A stretch of DNA of 64,000 nucleotides from Isochrysis galbana (Eukaryota > Haptophyta > Isochrysidales > Isochrysidaceae), in NCBI GenBank assembly GCA_018136815.1, contig CM030939.1, forward strand, positions 4,085,419 to 4,149,418. The letters are read 5' to 3'. Positions within the stretch are counted from its first letter, which is position 1; each line of letters opens with the position of its first letter. Shown piece by piece: positions 56,181 to 64,000 of this stretch. The translations under genes were made by a program, and so were the position numbers. A model generated the notes under the pieces. It had not been told where the DNA came from and did no database searches. It saw only the letters and a list, made by a program, of their open reading frames with translations.

Positions 56181-59100
56181 GCCACTGCTCCTCCTCCTCT
56201 GCGCGTTGTGGCGGATCGTCAATCCGCCGAAAACTAACATGTAGAGGGAGTCGCACGGCTGCCGCGCGTCGTCGCACACAACTACTTCCTCATCGTAAGT
56301 TTCGATGTCGAGGGCTGCGCTGACTTTCTCGAGAGCACCGAAAGACATGCCCATGAAAGGCCAGATGAGCTGCAGCCCACGTGGAGAGCGCATTTGTTGC
56401 ATGGCCCTGATGGTCTCGCCGACAGACTCGCTCAGCGACTTGTCAGCCTCGAGTTGTCTCTCCAACGCGGAGCGTGACAGCACCAACAGCGTGGTTCGTT
56501 CGGACGTCGCAACGGCTGTGCCCGTGGCAACGAGGTGATCATCGACCAGGGAGAGCAAGTTGACCTCATCGCCGGGCTGCCACACCTCGCGAGCAGGTTT
56601 CGATGCAGTTGGCGCTCCCATAGATTCGTCATCAACCTCCGGCTGCCCGTGAGCGGGCGTCGCTCTGGTGGTTTCGGGTTTGGCGGTTTGCGCATCAGGT
56701 GTTGTCGGCTCGACCTTGTCCGCGGATGAGCTGGTGATACCCGCCCTGGTTTCCACGGTGCCTGACACAAGGATGAACAAGCTGTCGAGCTCAGACCCAG
56801 CTCGGTAGACCTCTTCACCGATAACGTATGAGCGAGTCTCAAACACCTTGGCCAGCTCCATGAGGGCAAGAAAGGGAGCTTGGGCGAAGAGCCAGATCAT
56901 CCGCAGTCGATCCGGGGTGATGACTGCCCGCCCCTTCTTGTCGAGGAAGATTCCTGATTGCCGCGTGATGTAACGGTAGTAATGCCCCTTTCGGGCAAAG
57001 AGCTCGTCCTTGAGGCCAAACTCCGCCACCTTACCATCGTGCAAGCAAAGCATGTGCGTGAAATTCTCAGCAACGGCAAGCTGGTGCGTAGATGAAATCA
57101 CAGTCACTGGGAGAGTGGCGCCTTCATGCCTCGGATCGGGGCACGTCAGCTCTCCCAGAGTGTTGGCGAGCTGCTTGACGGCCTCTGGATCCAAAGTACT
57201 GGCTGGCTCATCCAAGATGAGGATGGGCTTCCGACGAGCCATCAAGCGGGCGAGGCAACACCGCTGCCGTTGCCCGCCCGAGAGGAGCTTGCCGCGGTAC
57301 CCGACGCGCGTGTGCATACCTGCAGGGAGCCCCATGATCTCCTCGTACAACCCTGCCAGTTGGCATGCTTCGATGGCATCATCCTCAGTGGCGTCCTCGA
57401 GGCCCAGAAGGACGTTTTCGAGGATAGTCCCGTCGAAGAGGGTGTGCTCCTGCTCCATGACTACCATGACGTCAGACAGCACGGTGTCGTTCAGGCTTTC
57501 GCCGCCTAGAAGCTTGATTCGCCCATTCAATGGCTGGTAGAGCCGGGTGATCAAATTTAGTAGCGTCGTCTTGCCACTTCCGGATCGACCAAGCACACCC
57601 ACTTTGGCTCCGATGGGGACCTCAAAGTCAACCTCCTTGACAACGAAATGGGTGATCTGGCCCGTTTCATCCAAAAAGCCAAAGGAGACGTCCTCGACCT
57701 TCATGGCGTAGGCGGAGTGCTCGAAGTGAGCAAGGCCACCCTTTGGGTGGGGAGCGGCTGGATCCCGCCGTGCCCAGTGCACCTGAAAAGTCAAGCACCC
57801 ACTAGGCTTGCCGTCCGCGCCGTCCTCCGCCCGCAGCGGGAGGTCTACCTCGACGAGTTGCCACTTGAGTCCCAGATCCGAGACGGCGGCCTCGACTGCC
57901 TCAGCGTCTGAGCACACAGAGTGGAGATCCATCGTCGCCTTGCCTAGGCTAACGCTGGACGAGAACATATTGTGATCAAAGCACTCAACCTCGCACTCGA
58001 TGGGCTGAGAGCTGAAGCTGAACATCCACTGCTCGTCCTCCCAGGTCGGATTGAACGAGTTGGCACGATGCGTCGACCTGCGTGTCTGGTCCCCAACGCG
58101 AATCTGCACCCAAGGGTCGGGTATATCGGAGCCCAGGTTGACGCCAGACCCCAAGTCGGTGCCATGAAGCAGAGACACCTTGAGCACAAACGTGTCGGTC
58201 GGCTTAAGTTCGACGGTCTCCTCCATCTCGCGGATGCTCACCCCGAAAGTCAACGTGGTGTCATCGGCGTGACTAATCTGCTTCTGCAGCGCGGACATCT
58301 TGGCCCCGATGGCTGCCGCCTTCGCGGCCGCGACCTCCGCCTCCATTTGCTCCTTCTTGAGGCGTCCTCTGGCCAGGTCGAGGTCAGCCACCGCTCTTTG
58401 CATGGCCGGTACGTTCCCTTGGCGCGTGAGGTTGGCAAGCAACTTTTCCAAGCGCGCGACTTCCAGCCTCGCCTGCGCCGCCTCCACCACCTCCGTCGCT
58501 TGGGACTTAGCAGCGTCGACGAGGAGCCCCGCCTGCAGCTCTTTCTTCATTCTCAATGCATGCGCGGGCCAAGGGTCCGGAGGAATCCTCATATAGTGCC
58601 GGAGCAGTGACATAGAAGACTTGCCCACCTGGAAGGTGCGCAGAGACTCGACGATTTTGAGGCACAGCTCCTGTACGGGCTCGGCACCCGACACGAAGGC
58701 GAAGAGGCGAGCCAGAGTGATCATGGTGGCTGAGCTCGTCACGGTCAACGGCGTCGCTATAGCGCCGGCGCCATACATACACTGGGCGGCGGAGCACGTA
58801 AACCATGCCCAACTGCACTCGTCGCCCACTTTCGGCCAGGGGTTTTCGGTCGCATGCAGGAAGACGCCGAGCACAATTAGGCCAATCTTGAGCACAAGCG
58901 TCGCGAACAGGAAGCTGCGGATACCCCGTGCCGTCTTCACGTCGAGGAGATCGTATTGCGCGATGACGTGTCGCTCCTCGGCCCGAATCTTCTCATTCAG
59001 CACGTCCGTTAAGCCTAGAAGCTTGCGCGTGCTAGCGGCAACCATGTTTTCCTGGATCACACGCAGGTACTCCTTCTCAGCGAGCTTTACCGCGTGGCTT

Positions 59101-60997
59101 GCATCATTCACGGCCCTCCCCTGCCGCAGCTGGAAACCTATGAAGGCGGGGATGAAGCAAATGACGAGGGCCGCAAGGAAGGGATTGAGCACGATGAGCA
59201 CCACCACGAGACCAAATAACTGCAGTGTTGCCCCATAAAAGTCAAAGCAGGCACCCAGCACGTTGTTCAACGTGTTGACATCGCCTTGTAGCATCGCCAT
59301 CAAGTCGGCCTCGTTGCATCCATCCAAGAATACCTGCGGCAGGCTCATGATGTGGAGGGAGAGGGATCTTTGCACAACGGGCACGAAACCCGAGCCATCC
59401 ATCTTGGAGTTTTCCAAGAGGTAGGCCACCTGAGCCTGGATGAGCGACAGCGCGACGATGACCACCACCCAATAGACGATATCGACGGTGCATCCAAGGA
59501 GGAGGGCATTCTCAAAGAGCTGCTGGTAGAGCCATGGCAGAAGGGTGACGTACACCGCCTCATAGGCGATCAAGAACATGCACATGACGAAGGCCACTCG
59601 CTCGTTCACCACCATCCACTTGACGGCCCACGCGATGGTGGCCCAGGTGGACGCCTTCCCCCTCTTGCGGGGGCGAATACCTTGCGCCCTCAGCTGTGCG
59701 TCTGTCAGCTGCCCAGCCCGCTTCCTCCTCGGAGCCTTGGTTTTTGCGCCCTTGTCCTCCCCAGCGCGGAAATAATCTTGCGACATCACGATGCGCTCAG
59801 AGCCGAAACGCTCGGAGGCCAGTCGCTCGGACCGACTAGAAGCGCGGCGTTCGGAGTGACGGCCCTCGGAGCGATGGCGCTCGGAGTGATGCCGCAGGGA
59901 GGAGTGGCGCTCCGATGAGAAGCGGTGAGTGATCAAGCGGCTGACGCGGTCGGCGCTCTCGCTCAGGAGCCTCCGGTTCTGGACGGAGCTCCTCGCCCTC
60001 TCCACCTTGTTTTGCCCCGTGCCATAACGAAAGTTGAGGCGCGTCGACCGGCCTCGCACCATCTTGCTGATGAGCGTCTGGGCCCTCTCGAGAGCTTCAG
60101 CGTCGACCGAGGCGTTGCGCTCGATGTTACGCTGCCGGTACCGCTGCTGGATCTTGCGAGCGGCTCGCTGGCTAGCGAGCATCGCCTCCAGCCTGTGCAA
60201 CTGCTGGGAGCCAGCCACCGATTTCTGCTTCTCCTTGACCGAACGCGGCACGCGCTCGTGCAGCAGGCTACGCGCGCACGAAAGCAGCGCGCTGCGCACG
60301 CTGGCGTCCCTGGCCTGCTTGAGCAGCTCGTCCAGCCGATGCATCACCTCGGTGATGGGCTTGCACCGCTCGAGGGCAGCACTCCCCCCACTGTCGCCCC
60401 TCAGGCACTCCAACACCTGCAGCAGGTGGACGAGAGCTCCCGTGGGAAGCGCCGGGCCGTCGAGCATCTCCAGCATAGACTGCGGGGCACCCGAAGAGAT
60501 GATCACGTCCATCTTGTCGTGCTCAGAGGCTGCACGTGCCGCCTCTGCGAGTATGGCGATTGCTGGCGCTAGAAGCGCCTCGTGGCCCGAGCTGGACGCG
60601 CCCTCGCGGCCGCCCTGCACCGCGAGCTGCACGACGGATCTCAAGCTGTCCGTCCGGTCCATTTCGAGCAGCATCTCCTTCTCGGCCTCGGCCGTCCCCG
60701 AGATGCTGCTCAGCGCCTCCACTGTTTGCATGAGCGCCTGTGAGCCGTACAAGAACAGCAGCCCAGCAGTCAGCAAGCGGACCGCATGCGGCGGCGACGC
60801 GTGCTGGGAGAGCGCGTGCGCGCGCACTGGCGCCTTCACACCTGCCGCCACAAGTCGAGCTCTTCAGTGCGCAAGAGCAGCTCGGTGAGATCTGGCAGCT
60901 CCGCGACCGCTGCGAGCGCGGCTGCCGAGCGAGACAGCGGCGGCGGCCCTTGCGCGGAGGAGGCCGCGGTGGAGCGTGCGCCTTCCAGCAGACCCAT
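56181..60997 (-). CDS. ABC exporter with IQ motif, C2 domain and cyclic-nucleotide-binding-like domains (3' end missing)
   Basis: Reading downwards, a helical N-terminal region is followed by an IQ motif (ARKIQQRYRQRN, about 60150). Next come a Ser-Glu-Arg-rich stretch (59935-59790), about six membrane helices (59640-58690) and a coiled coil (58560-58260). A C2 domain follows (58190-57790, DIPDPWVQIRVG), then one ATPase: Walker A GRSGSGKTT near 57580, signature LSGGQRQR near 57265, Walker B LILDEPAS near 57210. Two regulatory domains resembling cyclic-nucleotide-binding folds close the visible part (56900-56440 and 56390-56190). It should pump a substrate across a membrane as a dimer. I suggest exon 1 60842-60997 (ATG at 60997), a GT-AG intron 60738-60841, then one exon from 60737 into the gap. 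A 38-bp intron (60804-60841) also keeps frame. The substrate is unknown. Confidence 0.8.
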
Positions 60998-62227
60998 CGT
61001 GCGGATGCACGAGCAGGCGCCAGGGCGCCCCGCCAAGCGGTGTGGGGCGCTTGGGAAGGGGTGTGGGAGTGTGGAAGAGGGGAACGGAAGTGGGGGAAGG
61101 GGAGGAGAGAGAAGGCGTGGAGAGCCGGCAGGGGGGAGCGGGGAAGGCAGGGGAGAGGGGGCGGAGAGTGCCAACCTGCTCCTACCTCGACGGCGTCGCA
61201 TCCACCTTAAAAGCCTCCATCTCTCTTCTCTCTTCATCTCCCAAAGATGGCGGTAACGGCCGTCGTGTGGTCCCGTCCCCCCCCCCCCCCCGCGCCCTCT
61301 CTCCCCCCGCGCCCGCCGCCTCCCTCTCCCCCCCCCCCCCCGCCTCAGCCCCCCCTTCCCCCCCCTCCCTCTCCCTTCTCTTTTCCGCCGAACTCCCGCC
61401 GGACCCTCAAATATCTCCCGCTAAAGTTCCACCTCATGGAGCAAAGCTGGCCCCGACCAGAGTTCTGAGGTTTGCGCCGGACCTCCGCTTCTTCACCGAA
61501 ACGACACGTCAACCACGAAGCCGTACCCTGTTCCAAGGGGTAGAAGTTATACCCGAGATGGAGGGGTGTCAGCCCAAAAAAACAACCCCAGACTTAGATG
61601 AGGTTGCGGCCTACTTTATTGCTGGGGCTCGGCCCTGGCCTCGCCTGCCTCTCCCTCGCCGGTCCCCCCCCCGCGCCCTCTCCTCTGTGAGTCCTCTATG
61701 AGGCGGACAAACACTCTTTTTACTTACAACTGACAAGAGTGAAGAGTGTGAAAAGGAAAAAGGAAAAAAGGAAAAGCGAATGGGCCCGAGTGCCCAACTT
61801 TCGAACGCGACCGGGCACGCGGCCGGCGCTTTCTCGGTCATCCACTGAGATAGAATGGCCCACCAGGCATCATACATCATACCCAAAGATGCCGCCGGTT
61901 GTCGTGATAATACCGGGCTAGTGGCAGTAGTGGTGCTAACCTTCTAACTCTCAGATGTTTATTATTCGGGGGTTTTTGCGGGGTTGAAACAACGTTGGAA
62001 GAAGGTTCGAAGAGCTCGTTCAAAGAAGTCACGATCCTCAATCCTTCCTTAAACCGGAGAGTTGGAAGAGGCCCAGTGCGCGCCTCTTCCAACTGTCTGC
62101 CGGTGGAAGAGAGGGAGAGAGGAGAGCGAGAGAGCGATGGCGCCGAGGCCGGTGAGGGCAGCCCGGCGGCACATGCCAACCGCGAGCCAAGGCGCCGGCC
62201 GAGCGTCACAAGGGTGGCGGGGTGGCG
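60998..62227. promoter_or_regulatory. Intergenic region between divergent genes
   Basis: The ABC gene leaves to the left and the coiled-coil gene to the right, so both promoters should lie here. The region holds long C runs at 61268-61300 and 61330-61365. A GC-rich segment at about 61615-61680 resembles the family B repeats (ctggggctcggccctggcctcgcctgcctctcc). I see no clear TATA or initiator element. Confidence 0.5.
62060..62094. promoter_or_regulatory. Perfect 13-bp hairpin upstream of the coiled-coil gene
   Basis: AGTTGGAAGAGGC at 62060-62072 is followed, after a 9-base loop, by its exact complement at 62082-62094. It lies 134 bp before the ATG at 62228, so it is either in the promoter or in the leader of the transcript. 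A related half-site, gttggaagaagg, occurs at about 61992. Confidence 0.6.
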
Positions 62228-63714
62228 ATGATGGGGCCCCAGCCCAGCCAGCAGCGCTCACAACGCCCCCTCACTCGCCGCGTTCCGCAGGAGAGAGAAG
62301 CGCGCAACAGCCGCTTCGACTGGACAGTGGAGCGCAAGGTTGCGCTGCTCAAGCAAGTGCTGGAGGCAGGCGACGAGGCGTTCAAGACGTTCAAGGACGG
62401 CAGCACGACGGCGAAGAACGGACACACCCAGAAGTGGGTGTGGACGAACGAGGAGAATGGCATCTTGCCCATGGTGATGCGCGACGACTCCATGCAGGGC
62501 GCCTCGTTGCCATCGTACGCCTCTGTGATCGCCTCGCTCAAAGGTTGGGTTCAGGTGTGCCTTGCGATTGCGGCGACAGGCTTGCACGCGTGGCTTCACC
62601 ACAAGCCTTGCCTGGGCCTTCAGGCATTGTCTCATCCCAACAGGCAAATTCACTGCCCCCCCCCCACTTGCCTGCCTGCGGATGCAGGCAGGCGCGCATC
62701 TCTTCACCGCTGGCAAGGAGCAAGCGGAGCCGATTGAGGAAGACGACCCCGAGGACACCTCGGAGACCAAGTCGGAGCGGCCTCTGTCGGAGTACGAGAC
62801 GTTGATCATTGAGGTGAGCGAGCTCCTCAAGTCGGCGTCCCAAAACTCTGCCAAGCGCAAGGCAGAGAGAGAAGCGGATCGTACCGCGAATGCGGCACAG
62901 AACGAGGCAGCAAAGCAAGCGTACCGCGACCTAAGCGAAGATGAGTTGCGGGTGAGTGCTCGGCCCCAATGCGGCATTCTGCCTGTGCTCGCACGCCCGC
63001 GCAGCACGTCTCACTACTCCCGTGTGCACTCGCTCGCAGGCCGCACAGCGCTCGGGGTCAGGCAGCGTGCAATCGAGCACCGAGTCGCTCCCCGACCGCA
63101 TTGAGGTCGAGTCCTACATGCTGCACTACTTTGAGGAGGAGCTCGCGGAGGGTCTCGACTTGCAGGACTTCCTCAAGGACGAACCAAGGTGGCCTGCAGG
63201 GTTCGCGTTGGACGGCCCCGACTCCGGAGGTAAGTACCATTTTGTGCGTAAGGAGGACAGCGCACAAAGCGCAAAGAAGGTGAAGCCCGCGACCGCACGT
63301 AAAGCGGCACATGCGCGCGATGCGCTTGTTGACATTCTTGAAGCGCACAAGGAGGAGATTGCGGCGAGTGCCAAGGCGAATGACGCGCTAGCGGCTGCGC
63401 AGGCGAGGCGCGACGAAATGGCAAGCAAGGCACAAGCAGAGGAGGCCTCATTCCGTGCGCGAGAGCTCGCGCATCGGGAGCGCACGGAGTTGGCGGCGTT
63501 GGAGCGTGAAAAGGAGCGTGACTTGCGCGAGGAAAAGCGTTGGGAGTACGAAGTGGCGCGTGAGGAAGCGCGCGCGAGGCGTGAGGCGGTAGTGGATGAA
63601 GAGCGCAGGAAGTGGAAGGAGGAGCAGGCTAAGCGCGAAGACGCGCGTGACGAACGGCAAACGCGGATGATGACGTGCATGATGCAGCTAATCGAGAAAG
63701 CATTATCCAAGTGA
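62228..63714 (+). CDS. Three-exon coiled-coil protein with a possible N-terminal SANT/trihelix-like domain
   Basis: Exons are about 62228-62554, 62688-62951 and 63040-63714, giving 421 residues. The second intron is clear (cgg|gtgagt ... cgcag|gcc, 88 bp). The first has two frame-keeping solutions, 62555-62687 or 62544-62691. Residues 30-105 (FDWTVERKVALL ... WVWTNEEN ... SYASVIASLKG) have the spaced tryptophans and helices of MYB/trihelix-like DNA-binding domains. An acidic linker follows. The last 150 residues are a long Ala/Glu/Arg/Lys coiled coil (EREKERDLREEKRWEYEVAR and on). DNA-binding-like head plus basic coiled-coil tail recalls plant NAM-associated proteins and transposon accessory proteins. 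Either origin is possible and no function can be assigned. The start could be either of the adjacent ATGs at 62228 and 62231. Confidence 0.65.
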
Positions 63715-63966
63715 GACGGAGAAAGACAGAGAGAGATGAATGGAGAGAGGGAGAGAGGGGGGGGAAGGGAGGGGAGAAGCGAGTACGAGAAAGGGAAAGA
63801 CGGAGAGGGGGAACCGGAGCTAGATATCGATACAGGGATCCGGGGGCGTACACGTTGTGCCGCACGCGGACTCGGAAGTGCACGTGTCATATGTCAAGTG
63901 CGAGCACAACGTGCGATGTACTCACGCCTATTCTATATGATTCTTTTTGCGCCGTCCCAAATCAAG
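63715..63966. other. 3' flank of the coiled-coil gene
   Basis: A purine-rich stretch (gagagagg and gggaa repeats) runs to about 63820, followed by ordinary sequence. Nothing else is recognised; it is probably 3' untranslated region. Confidence 0.5.
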
Positions 63967-63972
63967 AATAAA
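63967..63972 (+). terminator. Possible polyadenylation signal AATAAA
   Basis: An AATAAA hexamer lies about 250 bp after the stop codon of the coiled-coil gene. It is followed within 15 bases by a GT-containing stretch. One hexamer in AT-poor sequence is weak evidence. Confidence 0.35.
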
Positions 63973-64000
63973 GTAGATTGCCGGCGTGGCCGTCACGGAA

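Noticed and set aside
56181-56277. N-terminal extension of the PKS-B frame across the 100-N gap
   Set aside because: These codons are an alternative frame of the ABC gene on the same strand; the join exists only because Ns contain no stops.

Overview
The window is eukaryotic nuclear DNA, most probably from a microalga. It contains GT-AG introns, a LINE, a Ty1/copia fossil, small inverted-repeat transposons with 8-bp target duplications, and very long poly-G/poly-C and purine tracts. The two dominant genes are giant modular type I polyketide synthases (PKS) with no acyltransferase domain. Giant PKS genes of this kind are known in haptophytes and some other algae. A haptophyte is my best inference, but it is not proven from the sequence.

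Layout. Positions 1-19760 (+) hold the middle of a PKS gene (PKS-A), cut by the window edge on the left and by a 100-N gap on the right. Its first 15.2 kb is three near-identical 4.84-kb fully reducing modules (KS-DH-ER-KR-ACP) plus the start of a fourth copy. At about 15178 the coding sequence switches abruptly to a diverged, much less GC-rich module. Positions 19861-33400 are a repeat-rich spacer with LINE pieces, two short retroposon-like families with long target-site duplications, two hAT-type miniature elements, a copia fossil, a possible viral polymerase fossil and two ordinary genes: a two-repeat MYB factor (24711-25911) and a methionine-R-sulfoxide reductase B (30988-31443).

Positions 33427-56080 (-) are PKS-B, a 22.6-kb reading frame with no intron. 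It has a partial loading-side module, four complete modules of differing reductive content and a C-terminal thioesterase, so this is the end of an assembly line. It converges on PKS-A. A second 100-N gap separates PKS-B from an ABC exporter gene (56181-60997, -) with unusual extra domains: an IQ motif, a C2 domain between membrane and ATPase parts, and two cyclic-nucleotide-binding-like domains. A divergent three-exon coiled-coil gene (62228-63714, +) closes the window.

How the genes may work together. By domain content, PKS-A would build a run of fully saturated two-carbon units. PKS-B would add two alpha-methylated saturated units, one beta-hydroxy unit and one terminal alpha-methyl unit, then release the product through its thioesterase. 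None of the eight ketosynthases seen is followed by an acyltransferase, so extender loading must be supplied in trans. Whether the two PKS genes and the neighbouring ABC exporter make and move one product is inference from proximity only. The most notable signals are the near-perfect tandem module array with its sharp composition boundary, the patchy sequence homogenisation between two methyltransferase-ketoreductase blocks of PKS-B, and a last ketoreductase that has lost its catalytic tyrosine.
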